NCBI RefSeq assembly: GCF_001904655.1
Contig: NZ_MRCC01000005.1
Coordinates: 248,001 to 312,000 of the forward strand
Origin: Chroogloeocystis siderophila 5.2 s.c.1
GTDB taxonomy: Bacteria > Cyanobacteriota > Cyanobacteriia > Cyanobacteriales > Chroococcidiopsidaceae
Direction: 5' to 3'
DNA length: 64,000 nucleotides
Of the stretch, positions 1 to 8,114 are shown one piece after another. Both the position numbers and the translations under genes were made by a program. Numbering within the stretch: position 1 is the stretch's first letter; each line of letters begins with the position of its first letter. Under the pieces are notes generated by a model. That model saw nothing but the letters and a program-made list of their open reading frames with translations, was not told the origin of the DNA and searched no databases.

Positions 1-124
1 TGGCCAAGGTAAAAATCTTACCCTGATCGCCATCAATTTGATTTACCACTTCTTCCTCAAGGTCTTTTTTGGCAACATAAACAACTAAATGTCCAGCAGC
101 ATTTTGACGTAGCATGACTTTCAT
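1..124 (-). CDS. nifT: NifT/FixU family protein (3' end cut by window edge)
   Basis: Reading leftward from an ATG at 124, 41 codons are visible, beginning MKVMLRQNAAGHLVVYVAKK and continuing with an acidic DLEEEVV stretch. This matches the start of the small NifT (FixU) family of about 70 residues. NifT lies in nif operons and its exact function is not established. The ATG overlaps the nifZ stop codon as ATGA, so the two are translationally coupled and end the nifP-nifV-nifZ-nifT operon. The C-terminus lies beyond base 1. The gene is below the usual length cutoff because of truncation, but the start and motif are clear. Confidence 0.88.
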   Translation of the reverse strand, partial: MKVMLRQNAAGHLVVYVAKKDLEEEVVNQIDGDQGKIFTLA

Positions 125-387
125 TTGATTTCCTCAACAGCTTCTAGTTCTTTTTTGCGACAACCGACAATGAAACCTGTTTCGATAAAATGCACCGCGT
201 AGATATAAGAATTTTGCAAAAATGTGCCAATACTAATGACGTAGCCAATTTCTCCCTTTTTCGCGAGTGTAGCCCCAATTTCTTGACCAGGATAAGTACC
301 GTCATTACGGATTAGTTTGCGCGTTCTAACTTTTGCGCCAATTTCAAAAGCTGGGGGTAAATCGAGTTCCAATTCATCCGCTTGCAT
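121..387 (-). CDS. nifZ: NifZ nitrogenase maturation protein
   Basis: An 88-residue protein with the NifZ core: PAFEIGAKVRTRKLIRNDGTYPG, then KGEIGYVISIGTFLQNSYIY and VHFIETGFIVG (written here in pieces). In characterised diazotrophs NifZ assists late P-cluster formation on the MoFe protein. I place the start at 387 (MQADELEL), because a GGTAGGAAAT ribosome-binding site lies just before it. An in-frame ATG five codons upstream at 402 is an alternative. The stop overlaps the nifT start. About 108 bases separate it from nifV, and that gap contains a C-rich palindrome. Confidence 0.92.
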   Translation of the reverse strand: MQADELELDLPPAFEIGAKVRTRKLIRNDGTYPGQEIGATLAKKGEIGYVISIGTFLQNSYIYAVHFIETGFIVGCRKKELEAVEEIK

Positions 388-460
388 AGGATTTCCTACC
401 ATTTCACTTAAAAGTTCGTATTAGAATAAGAGGGGAAGTACATCCCTTTCGTTTCAAAGT

Positions 461-486
461 TCCCCGCTCGTGGGGGATTTAAGGGG
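461..486. repeat. C-rich palindromic dispersed repeat between nifV and nifZ
   Basis: TCCCCGCTCGTGGGGGA followed by TTTAAGGGG forms a short hairpin. Similar C-run/G-run elements occur at about 19183, 33390, 39414, 49943 and 55604. This is typical cyanobacterial intergenic repeat material. It could trim or attenuate transcript between nifV and nifZ, but there is no T-run to make a clear terminator. Confidence 0.5.
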
Positions 487-495
487 CTATCTATT

Positions 496-1611
496 TCATC
501 TGGTGCAATGGTATAAACTCAAAAGTTCTTGTATGTCGAGGCTGCGTTTGTTTTGGATCGACTGTTGTCGCACTGCGTCTAAAAGCGATTGCGTTTCATC
601 GATGTTGACATTAATCCCTTGCTGCTGTAGTAAATTAGCTACCAAATGTCGCCCTGAATGTTTACCCGCAACCAAGCGCCTTTCCCAACCGACTTCTTCG
701 GGTGCAAACGGTTCGTAAGTTACAGGATTTTGCAAAATGCCATGCGCGTGAATACCAGACTCGTGCGCAAACGTATTTTCACCAACGATCGCCTTCCACG
801 GGGGAACTTTGCAACCGGATGCAGCGGCTACGAGTCGCGATAGTTCTAATAAGCGCGTTGTATCAATTCCTAAGTCAATTTTATGCAGGCGTTTGAGCGC
901 CATCACCACTTCTTCCAAAGCCGCATTACCCGCCCTTTCTCCTAATCCATTAACAGTGGTATTCACTGATAAAGCGCCAGCTTGCAAGCCAGCTAAAGCA
1001 TTTGCGGTTGCTAAACCAAAGTCATTGTGCGTGTGCATTTCTACGGGAATCGCCAAATACATCACCAATTGTTTGACTTTGGTATATGTTGTAAACGGAT
1101 CGAGAATTCCCACTGTGTCACAAAATCGAAACCTTGACGCACCCCACTCTTGAGCATAAAGCGCAACATCAACCAGAAAGTTTTCATCGGCTCTAGAAGC
1201 GTCTTCGCCACCGACTGCTACCCAAAGTCCGCGATCGCACGCGAAGCTAATTGTCTCTTTGAGTTTTTGCAACATCACGCGCCATTGTCCGTGATACTTG
1301 GCATCAATTTGAATCTCAGAAACAGGAACCGAGATATGTACGCGCTGCAATCCACACGCAATCGAAGCTTGGATATCAGAAATTTTTGCACGATTCCAGC
1401 CTAAAAGTTGAGCTTGCAAATTTAAGTTAGAAATTGCGGCGATCGCTGTTGTTTCCACTTCACCCATTGCAGGGATACCGACTTCTAATTCGTTCACACC
1501 AATCGCATCTAAAAATTTAGCGATCGCGACTTTCTCCTCAATATTAAAGGTAACACCCGCTGCTTGTTCGCCATCTCGTAGTGTAGTGTCGTTAATAACA
1601 ATCGTGTTCAT
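496..1611 (-). CDS. nifV: Homocitrate synthase NifV
   Basis: A 371-residue enzyme of the HMG-CoA-lyase/isopropylmalate-synthase superfamily. It condenses acetyl-CoA and 2-oxoglutarate to (R)-homocitrate, the organic ligand of FeMo-co. Visible motifs are NDTTLRDGEQAAGV near the N-terminus, the metal-binding HTHNDFGLATANALAG, GLGERAGNAALEEV, and HESGIHAHGI in the C-terminal part. The start at 1611 (MNTIVIND) is preferred over an ATG six codons upstream because AGAGGTG lies about 10 bases before it. Context in the nifP-nifT operon supports NifV rather than leucine-pathway LeuA, as does the length; LeuA usually has an extra regulatory domain. Confidence 0.94.
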   Translation of the reverse strand: MNTIVINDTTLRDGEQAAGVTFNIEEKVAIAKFLDAIGVNELEVGIPAMGEVETTAIAAISNLNLQAQLLGWNRAKISDIQASIACGLQRVHISVPVSEIQIDAKYHGQWRVMLQKLKETISFACDRGLWVAVGGEDASRADENFLVDVALYAQEWGASRFRFCDTVGILDPFTTYTKVKQLVMYLAIPVEMHTHNDFGLATANALAGLQAGALSVNTTVNGLGERAGNAALEEVVMALKRLHKIDLGIDTTRLLELSRLVAAASGCKVPPWKAIVGENTFAHESGIHAHGILQNPVTYEPFAPEEVGWERRLVAGKHSGRHLVANLLQQQGINVNIDETQSLLDAVRQQSIQNKRSLDIQELLSLYHCTR

Positions 1612-1708
1612 ATTCACAACACCTCTCATGACATTTTAGTTGTTTGCATTTGAGCCAATTTTGACGTTAGGTATGTTGCCTAAAATCGAACATTCAACTT
1701 TACTTAGC

Positions 1709-1804
1709 TCACCTCTTCGCTCGCAACAAAAAATAAGCAAAATATATGTTGACAACTATTGGAACAACTATCAAACTGATACCTGCAATTATTACTGTAA
1801 ACAT
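1709..1804 (-). CDS. 31-residue single-pass membrane peptide in the nif operon
   Basis: An ATG at 1804 follows AAGGAAAACATC (Shine-Dalgarno at normal spacing) and opens a 31-codon frame ending in TGA at 1709. The peptide starts MFTVIIAGISLIVVPIVVNI, continues YFAYFLLRAKR, and is one hydrophobic helix capped by a basic C-terminus (positive-inside, so N-out is predicted). It fills the gap between the DUF2949 gene and nifV, which otherwise has no gene. I do not recognise the family. It resembles in form, but not in sequence, the tiny subunits of photosystems and cytochrome b6f. Length limits certainty; the good RBS and uninterrupted membrane helix support it. Confidence 0.6.
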   Translation of the reverse strand: MFTVIIAGISLIVVPIVVNIYFAYFLLRAKR

Positions 1805-1857
1805 GATGTTTTCCTTGTTTTTGATAAAAATGATAGTGGATGTTTAAGAAATTACGG

Positions 1858-2094
1858 TCAGATTTCCATCTCTATTGCCCATGAATAAATACCAACATAA
1901 GTTTTGGCTTCTATCCAATCAAAAATTTGCGTTAATTGAGCTAAAGAAACTAGCCCATACTGCCAAAGAATCATAGGTAAGGGAGCAGAATCTGACTCGC
2001 GATGGCGCAGCATGACGCCAATATCCGCCGGTGAAATGGCTAATTCAGTCTGCAAAAAGTTGATAAATTCTCTATCGCTGTAACGCTTGTTCAT
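1858..2094 (-). CDS. DUF2949 family protein
   Basis: A 78-residue soluble protein. It has the segments RYSDREFINFLQTELAIS, LRHRESDSAPLPMILWQYGL and LVSLAQLTQIFDWIE, which I recognise as the DUF2949 family of small cyanobacterial proteins. Function is unknown. A strong GCAAGGGAG site precedes the ATG. It sits between the Dps-like gene and the 31-aa membrane ORF, inside the nifP-nifT operon, so co-expression with nitrogenase is expected. Confidence 0.75.
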   Translation of the reverse strand: MNKRYSDREFINFLQTELAISPADIGVMLRHRESDSAPLPMILWQYGLVSLAQLTQIFDWIEAKTYVGIYSWAIEMEI

Positions 2095-2131
2095 TGTTCT
2101 AACTCCCTTGCTATGAATTATTCAATTGAAT

Positions 2132-2695
2132 TTACGCATTACCCTTGCCATTAAAAGATGGAACAAAAGCCAAAGTCAGGCTATCTTCTGCTAAAAAGTG
2201 AGCTAGATGAAACGCGCGTTCTTCCGTTTTTAATAAAATCTGCTCGTACAAATAACGCGTAGCGCGATCGCCTAAACTTTCGGCTTGCGATGCTTGACGT
2301 CGAATTAAATCAACTGCGGCTTGTTCGGCTTGTAAATCGTTTTCTACCATTTGGCGACATGAAAAAACTCCGTCTGCTTCTGGCGTAAAACAACATAATT
2401 CTGCAAGTTTATTGAAGCTTGCTACAGGAACGCCTCCAAGTCCATCTAAACGTTCGCCTACTTCATGAACGTGTTCTTGAACTTGTTCGTAGCTTTCGTT
2501 GAAATACTGGTGCAACATATAAAATTCTGCACCTTCAACAACAAAGTGATGCTTTTGATATTGCAGATAAAGCGCTTGAAAACTTGCTAGGACAATGTTT
2601 AATCCTTCACAAACGGGAACAGTGACTTCTTGTCCTAAACCGATGGGATTATCTAAAACTTCCCCAAAATTACGTACTACAGTTGCTTGTGTCAT
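2132..2695 (-). CDS. Dps/ferritin-like iron-binding protein
   Basis: A 187-residue four-helix protein of the Dps family (DpsA-like nutrient-stress proteins). The dinuclear ferroxidase-type segment is visible as [38 protein letters not shown]. Family members oxidise and store iron with peroxide, protecting DNA and metalloenzymes. The CAAGGAGAAAAGTA leader gives a clear start. Inside a nif operon it could hold iron for cluster assembly or remove peroxide near nitrogenase. That specific role is inference. Confidence 0.85.
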   Translation of the reverse strand: MTQATVVRNFGEVLDNPIGLGQEVTVPVCEGLNIVLASFQALYLQYQKHHFVVEGAEFYMLHQYFNESYEQVQEHVHEVGERLDGLGGVPVASFNKLAELCCFTPEADGVFSCRQMVENDLQAEQAAVDLIRRQASQAESLGDRATRYLYEQILLKTEERAFHLAHFLAEDSLTLAFVPSFNGKGNA

Positions 2696-2736
2696 TACTT
2701 TTCTCCTTGTGTAATCTATTCGCTAATTGCTGCTGA

Positions 2737-2991
2737 TTAAGAAATAACTTCTGCTGTCCAACAGCGTTCTAACCAATTGAGTAATTCTTGACGAGTAGCG
2801 ACAAATTGTTGCACGGTACTGCGTACGAGAATTGCAGTGATCGCACTATCGACTTCAACTACTAAAGAACCATCCGCAGGACACCAAGCGGGAATCATCA
2901 ACTCTTGTAAGCGGTGATGAATTCGCCAGCGATCGCTTACAGGTATCTCAACAATTTGAGCCTTAAATTTGGAATTGGTATGTTGAAACAT
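2737..2991 (-). CDS. Small conserved nif-operon protein of unknown function
   Basis: An 84-residue ORF with AAGGATTG before its ATG. It includes VSDRWRIHHRLQELMIPAWC, SLVVEVDSAITAILVRSTVQ and a WLERCW C-terminal motif. No domain is recognised with certainty. Small hypothetical genes lie in the same place between nifP (cysE-like) and nifV in heterocystous cyanobacteria, so this is probably a conserved nif-associated protein. It follows nifP by about 110 bases. Confidence 0.7.
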   Translation of the reverse strand: MFQHTNSKFKAQIVEIPVSDRWRIHHRLQELMIPAWCPADGSLVVEVDSAITAILVRSTVQQFVATRQELLNWLERCWTAEVIS

Positions 2992-3102
2992 AGGTCACAA
3001 TCCTTTTGAAAGTTTTTGTCAATTATTAAGTATTAAAAAATAGCAGCACTGTCTGATAGGAATTTTGATAGCTTTTAATTTAGATGAGTAAACTAGGAAC
3101 AG

Positions 3103-3801
3103 CTAATGAATTTCTAGATTGTGTAACTGCAATTGTTGTTCGAGTTTCTCGATGCGTTCGATTAAGGATCGAATGATTTTTGCTTCTACATCAGGGAGTT
3201 TTCCGTGCTCTAAAGGACAATCGCGTACTCCTTTATGACAAATATTACGCCCAGGAACTCCGACAGCAGTACAATCGGCAGGAACATCGCGTAAGATAAT
3301 TGAACCTGCACCAATACGAACGCGATCGCCAATTTGAATATTACCTAAGACTTTCGCACCTGCGCCGACAACAACATTTTTACCTAAGGTAGGATGGCGT
3401 TTACCACTTTCTTTTCCTGTTCCACCAAGCGTCACACCTTGATAAATCAGCGCGTAATCTCCAACGATCGCCGTCTCACCAATCACAACACCCATACCGT
3501 GATCGATAAATACACCTTTCCCGATCTGCGCCCCTGGATGAATTTCCACTCCTGTCAAAAACCGCCCCAGGTGAGAAATGAAGCGAGGAATAAACGCAAC
3601 TTTACGACAATACAACCAATGCGCAAAACGATAAAGTGCGATCGCATGAAACCCAGGATAACAAAAAAGCACTTCTAACCAATGACGCGCTGCTGGATCG
3701 CGTTCAAAAATAATTTGAAAATCTGTCAATAGTGGTTCCAAAAACGATAAACCAAACTGTTTGTCAGTTTTTTGTGCAGTAAAGGCGTTGGAGTGTTGCA
3801 T
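3103..3801 (-). CDS. nifP: Serine O-acetyltransferase NifP (CysE family)
   Basis: A 232-residue serine acetyltransferase making O-acetylserine for cysteine, the sulfur source for NifS and cluster assembly. The N-terminal helical part ([28 protein letters not shown] in pieces) is followed by a left-handed hexapeptide-repeat helix: [57 protein letters not shown]. The catalytic His/Asp region is present. It is the first gene of the leftward nif operon and is divergent from nifB across the shared control region. There is no strong Shine-Dalgarno before the ATG. Confidence 0.93.
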   Translation of the reverse strand: MQHSNAFTAQKTDKQFGLSFLEPLLTDFQIIFERDPAARHWLEVLFCYPGFHAIALYRFAHWLYCRKVAFIPRFISHLGRFLTGVEIHPGAQIGKGVFIDHGMGVVIGETAIVGDYALIYQGVTLGGTGKESGKRHPTLGKNVVVGAGAKVLGNIQIGDRVRIGAGSIILRDVPADCTAVGVPGRNICHKGVRDCPLEHGKLPDVEAKIIRSLIERIEKLEQQLQLHNLEIH

Positions 3802-3835
3802 CGGAGTTAATGGGCTAAATCCGTGTACTATCTGC

Positions 3836-4110
3836 TTATATCAGGCAACTCTAGCGACACTCATACCGCCAACGTTGGTTGGATTTATTGAATTGATTAA
3901 ACGTGTACTCAATTCTTCTAAACCACGATATTAACTGCAATTGACAACTTAAAAAACTTTTTTCAGGATGGGGTACTAGTATTTTTAGACTAAGGGTACT
4001 GGTATTTATAAAGAAGGGAGTGAGTATTTATGTACTCAAGCCTAAACTTTTAACCTAGCGGGATTTGTAGATATTTTTATCAGAATTTTTATCTATATTA
4101 ATTTGTACTC
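3836..4110 (-). promoter_or_regulatory. nifP promoter module, mirror copy of the nifB module
   Basis: Three TGTACTC boxes (GTACTC at 3905, 4032 and 4105) read GAGTACA toward nifP. Three GTATTT boxes (3979, 4002, 4024) are spaced 23 and 22 bases. ATTTATTGAATTGATTAA lies at 3883-3900. TTATATCAGG at 3836-3845 (CCTGATATAA in the nifP direction) is a likely -10 region. The same parts in the same order and spacing recur, inverted, in front of nifB. By analogy with the CnfR-controlled nifB-nifP region of Leptolyngbya, these boxes are the best candidates for CnfR binding. The predicted start of transcription is about 28 bases before the nifP ATG. Confidence 0.75.
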
Positions 4111-4183
4111 ACTTGCACTCGCTTAGTCATTTTATTGAATTTTTTCTGTATATTAAAGTACAATTTATTATTTATTCCTTCTA

Positions 4184-4233
4184 GTCCGCGCAGGTGGACT
4201 TTGTTTATCAGCCGTGACGTTAGTCGCCAGGCT
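4184..4233. repeat. Double-hairpin dispersed repeat, copy 1
   Basis: GTCCGCGCAGGTGGAC forms one hairpin, and AGCCGTGACGTTAGTCGC plus CAGGCT a second. The copy at 19744-19795 keeps both stems with compensating base changes. The element sits in the centre of the nifP/nifB control region, between the two mirrored promoter modules. Confidence 0.7.
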
Positions 4234-4426
4234 TTAACCCAAAATCAAACGATTATCCAAATAATTAAAATAAAATTAAGTTAGCTATTTTAGCAAAAAA
4301 GTGATATTTTAGATACAGAATTAAATTTCGCTAAGCATCTGGGGTAGTTCTTAGTTAGTTGCTCCAGTTCTTATCTCTAAAAAGCTCAAGTAATGCATCA
4401 CTTTGAGTAATTATTTGACGTGATTT

Positions 4427-4701
4427 GAGTACAGAATCGAAAAGTTCAAAAAACACCTAAAATTTCCTTCAAACCTTTACTAGGATAGAGTTCAAGGCGA
4501 GTACAAAAATACTTGAACCCCTTCACCATAAATACTCGTCCCTTGTCCAAAAAATACTAGAACCTCTCCCTAAAAACTTTTTTAAAAAGCTGCTCAAACC
4601 TTGGTAATTCTAAGCTTCAGTTTTTGAGTACAAGCTTAATCAATTCAATAAATTCTATACCGAACACTAGCACCGTTCGCTTTTGAGACACCTGATATAA
4701 A
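4427..4701 (+). promoter_or_regulatory. nifB promoter module, mirror copy of the nifP module
   Basis: GAGTAC boxes lie at 4427, 4499 and 4626 (intervals 72 and 127; the nifP side has 73 and 127). Three ATACT boxes at 4509, 4532 and 4554 are spaced 23 and 22. TTAATCAATTCAATAAAT at 4636-4653 is an exact inverse of the nifP-side 18-mer. CCTGATATAA at 4691-4700 lies 37 bases further on, as it does on the nifP side. TATAAA at 4696-4701 is the likely -10. No good -35 is seen at the expected place, which fits an activator-dependent promoter. A nifB leader of about 245-250 bases is implied. Confidence 0.75.
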
Positions 4702-4952
4702 ACACATATCGCTAAACACCTAATGCACTAACAAAAAGCTTGGTAGGTAATTAAAGGACGTAGCGATAAATGGTTAAAGATGCGACAGTGCCTCTTTTTA
4801 AGGAAACGAAGTCGCAGTTGTCAGGACAATCACCCAAAAGGTTACACAACCAGCGTAGACAGGTTCAGCAAAGACAACGCGATTTTAATTCTTTTTTGAT
4901 GTGCTAGAGCATCTTCCAAAATCCCAACCCCTAACCCTAGCAGCGAAATTCA

Positions 4953-6392
4953 ATGACACCACCACCTACAGGACTTTTAACTGCCCCTACGGCAAAAACG
5001 ACCAAATCCAGCAGTTGTGGTTGTAGCAGTAAAGATACCACAAGCGGTTTAGATGAAAAAACCAAAGCGCGGATTGAGAAGCATCCTTGTTATAGCGAAG
5101 AAGCGCACCATCACTACGCAAGAATGCACGTTGCAGTCGCACCAGCTTGCAATATTCAATGCAACTATTGCAACCGTAAATATGACTGTGCAAACGAGAG
5201 TCGTCCTGGTGTTGTCAGCGAATTATTAACGCCAGAAGAAGCCGCGCACAAAGTGTTAGTGATTGCAGGCAAAATTCCGCAAATGACCGTACTGGGAATT
5301 GCAGGACCTGGAGATCCTTTAGCGAATCCAGAAAAGACTTTTCGCACATTTGAGTTGATTGCAGAGAAAGCACCGGATATCAAACTTTGTTTGTCAACCA
5401 ACGGATTGATGCTTCCCGATTACGTTGATCGCATTAAACAACTCAATGTCGATCATGTCACGATCACGATTAATATGGTAGACCCCGAAATTGGAGCAAA
5501 GATTTATCCTTGGGTTCACTATCGCCGCAAGCGCTACAGAGGTGTTGAAGGAGTCAAGATTCTGCACGAAAAGCAGATGGAAGGATTGCAAGCCCTTAAG
5601 GAAGCTGACATTTTGTGCAAAGTCAACTCGGTGATGATTCCAGGAATAAATGACGAACACTTAGCTGAAGTTGATGCAGTGATTCGATCTAAAGGTGCAT
5701 TTTTGCACAATATTATGCCGCTGATTTCTGCACCCGAACACGGTACGCATTTTGGTTTAACAGGTCAACGCGGTCCTACACCCAAAGAACTCAAGGCGCT
5801 GCAAGATAAATGTGCTGACAGCAACATGAAAATGATGCGCCATTGTCGTCAGTGTCGCGCTGATGCGGTGGGATTGCTAGGCGAAGACCGGAGTCAAGAA
5901 TTTACCAAAGAAAAAATCATGGAAATGACTCCAGAATACAGCTTAGAACAACGCCAAGAAGTTCATGCAGGAATTGAAAAATCGAAAGCAGAAATCAAAG
6001 CTATTAAAGAACAAGCGAAAGCTGCTAAGAAAATTGCTAACAGTCCAAAAATCTTAGTTGCAGTCGCTACCAAAGGCGGTGGTTTGGTGAACCAGCACTT
6101 TGGTCACGCAAAGGAATTTCAAGTATTTGAAGTTGATGCCAATGAAGCTAAATTTGTCGGACACCGCAAAATTGACCACTATTGCCAAAGCGGATACGGC
6201 GAAGCAGCAACACTAGAACACATTATCAAGGCGATCGCCGATTGCAAAGCAGTATTGGTTTCTAAAATTGGTCACTGTCCGCAAGAAGAATTGCACAAAG
6301 CCGGAATTCAAACGGTTGAAGCTTACGACGTGATTGAAAAAGTTGCCCGTGAATTTTACGCACAGTATTTGCAAAACCAGCAAGGAGAATAG
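4953..6392 (+). CDS. nifB: FeMo-cofactor biosynthesis radical SAM protein NifB
   Basis: A 479-residue radical SAM enzyme that fuses two [4Fe-4S] clusters with carbide insertion to make NifB-co, the core of FeMo-co. After a Ser/Thr/Cys-rich N-terminus, the [16 protein letters not shown] motif (about 44-59) precedes the SAM-cluster CNIQCNYC (C66, C70, C73). A second Cys set lies in [10 protein letters not shown] (around 300). The C-terminal 115 residues ([20 protein letters not shown] onward) form the NifX/NafY-like cofactor-binding domain usual for cyanobacterial NifB. It opens the long rightward nif operon, and only 2 bases separate its stop from the fdxN start. Confidence 0.97.
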   Translation: MTPPPTGLLTAPTAKTTKSSSCGCSSKDTTSGLDEKTKARIEKHPCYSEEAHHHYARMHVAVAPACNIQCNYCNRKYDCANESRPGVVSELLTPEEAAHKVLVIAGKIPQMTVLGIAGPGDPLANPEKTFRTFELIAEKAPDIKLCLSTNGLMLPDYVDRIKQLNVDHVTITINMVDPEIGAKIYPWVHYRRKRYRGVEGVKILHEKQMEGLQALKEADILCKVNSVMIPGINDEHLAEVDAVIRSKGAFLHNIMPLISAPEHGTHFGLTGQRGPTPKELKALQDKCADSNMKMMRHCRQCRADAVGLLGEDRSQEFTKEKIMEMTPEYSLEQRQEVHAGIEKSKAEIKAIKEQAKAAKKIANSPKILVAVATKGGGLVNQHFGHAKEFQVFEVDANEAKFVGHRKIDHYCQSGYGEAATLEHIIKAIADCKAVLVSKIGHCPQEELHKAGIQTVEAYDVIEKVAREFYAQYLQNQQGE

Positions 6393-6394
6393 TC

Positions 6395-6760
6395 ATGGCT
6401 TACACAATTACTAGCCAATGTATTTCCTGCAATCGCTGTCTTTCTACCTGTCCTACTAACGCAATTAAAGTAACCGACGGCAAACACTGGATTGATTCTA
6501 CGCTTTGTACAAACTGTGTTGGTAGCGCTTACAGCGTCCCTCAATGTGTTGCAGGTTGTCCCACCTTTGATGGTTGTATCCCACAACCAAACGATTACTG
6601 GGAGTCATGGTTTATTACCTACAACCGCTTAGTTGGCAAGTTAACTAAAAAACAAGACTACTGGGAACGTTGGTTTGATACTTACTCGCAAAAATTCGCT
6701 GGAGTATTGCAATCTCAACGCGATCACAACTTAACCTTAACATCAACACCAGCTAATTAA
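6395..6760 (+). CDS. fdxN: Bacterial-type 2[4Fe-4S] ferredoxin FdxN
   Basis: A 121-residue ferredoxin with cysteines C9, C12, C15, C19 and C38, C41, C51, C55, giving two [4Fe-4S] clusters. The second motif has the wide C-x9-C spacing of nif ferredoxins. GGAGAA precedes the ATG, almost directly after nifB. FdxN-type ferredoxins donate electrons for NifB-co synthesis. The N-terminal half closely resembles that of the regulator CnfR at 37801. The gene is not interrupted, unlike fdxN in Nostoc strains carrying the 55-kb element. Confidence 0.95.
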   Translation: MAYTITSQCISCNRCLSTCPTNAIKVTDGKHWIDSTLCTNCVGSAYSVPQCVAGCPTFDGCIPQPNDYWESWFITYNRLVGKLTKKQDYWERWFDTYSQKFAGVLQSQRDHNLTLTSTPAN

Positions 6761-6834
6761 ATCCCCAAACCTGCACCTTTGCTCCCCTGCTTCCTTAACA
6801 ATAAGTTCTTGCACTAAATTTCTAGGAACTCACC

Positions 6835-8031
6835 ATGCAAACTTGCATTTATCTCGACAACAACGCCACCACGAAAGTAGATCCCGAAGTTGTAGAGGCG
6901 ATGCTGCCTTACCTGACTCAATACTACGGCAATCCTTCGAGTATGCATACCTTTGGTGGGCAAGTTGGCAAAGCGGTCAAACAAGCACGACAACAAGTTG
7001 CAGCCTTAATCGGTGCAGATGATTCTGAAATTGTCTTTACAAGTTGCGGTACAGAAGGAAACAACGCCGCAATTCGCGCCGCATTGCAAGCCCAGCCAGA
7101 AAAGCGACATATTGTAACGACGCAAGTAGAACATCCCGCAGTGTTGAATGTCTGCAAACAGTTGGAAACGCAAGGGTATACCGTTACGTATCTTTCAGTT
7201 AATCGCCAGGGACAAATCGATCTTGATGAATTGTCGGCATCAATGACAGGTAATACTGCGTTAGTCACGATTATGTATGCCAACAACGAAACCGGCGTAG
7301 TGTTTCCCATCGAACAGATCGGGTTACGCGTAAAAGAATATGGTGCGCTCTTCCATGTCGATGCGGTGCAAGCAGTAGGGAAAGTGCCTTTAAATATGAA
7401 GACTAGCACCGTTGATTTATTAACGTTGTCAGGTCACAAGTTGCACGCACCCAAGGGGATTGGTGCTTTGTATGTACGACGTGGTGTGAGGTTTCGTCCC
7501 TTCTTAGTAGGAGGACATCAAGAACGAGGACGCAGGGCGGGTACAGAAAACGTTCCTGGTATTATCGGTTTAGGGAAAGCAGCAGAATTAGCGCAGACAT
7601 ATATAAAAGATATTAAGCACGAACAACAACTACGCGATCGCTTAGAAAAAACTTTACTAGAGACAATTCCAGATTGTGAAGTCAACGGCGAACGCAAAAA
7701 CAGATTACCCAACACCACCAACATTGGTTTTAAATACATCGAAGGCGAAGCAATTTTACTATCCCTCAACCAATACGGTATCTGTGCATCATCGGGTTCT
7801 GCTTGCACTTCTGGTTCTTTGGAACCCTCTCATGTTCTACGGTCAATGGGCTTACCTTACACCACTTTGCACGGTTCAATTCGGTTTAGTTTGTCACGTT
7901 ACACAACCGCAGCCGAGATTGATCGCGTTCTCGAAGTTATGCCTTTAATTGTCGAACGCCTCCGCGCCCTTTCTCCCTTCAACAACGATCAAGCCGACTG
8001 GTTGCAAGGACGGGAAGTGCTGGTTGGATAG
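6835..8031 (+). CDS. nifS: Cysteine desulfurase NifS
   Basis: A 398-residue PLP-dependent class V aminotransferase-fold enzyme supplying sulfur for nif clusters. It begins IYLDNNATTKVDPEV. The PLP lysine lies in LSGHKLHAPKG (around residue 203), and the catalytic cysteine loop is SSGSACTSGSLEPSHVL (around 325). AGGAA lies before the ATG. Its position between fdxN and nifU marks it as the nif-dedicated desulfurase rather than IscS or SufS. Confidence 0.96.
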   Translation: MQTCIYLDNNATTKVDPEVVEAMLPYLTQYYGNPSSMHTFGGQVGKAVKQARQQVAALIGADDSEIVFTSCGTEGNNAAIRAALQAQPEKRHIVTTQVEHPAVLNVCKQLETQGYTVTYLSVNRQGQIDLDELSASMTGNTALVTIMYANNETGVVFPIEQIGLRVKEYGALFHVDAVQAVGKVPLNMKTSTVDLLTLSGHKLHAPKGIGALYVRRGVRFRPFLVGGHQERGRRAGTENVPGIIGLGKAAELAQTYIKDIKHEQQLRDRLEKTLLETIPDCEVNGERKNRLPNTTNIGFKYIEGEAILLSLNQYGICASSGSACTSGSLEPSHVLRSMGLPYTTLHGSIRFSLSRYTTAAEIDRVLEVMPLIVERLRALSPFNNDQADWLQGREVLVG

Positions 8032-8114
8032 AAGTTTCATGTGTAGAGGAAGCAGAGGAGAAAACAGCCTTTATATCCAGTATTTGATAACTAGTACACA
8101 ATCTAAAATTCGCT

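Noticed and set aside
3802-4952. NtcA box directly at nifB or nifP
   Set aside because: I found no GTA-N8-TAC in the shared control region.
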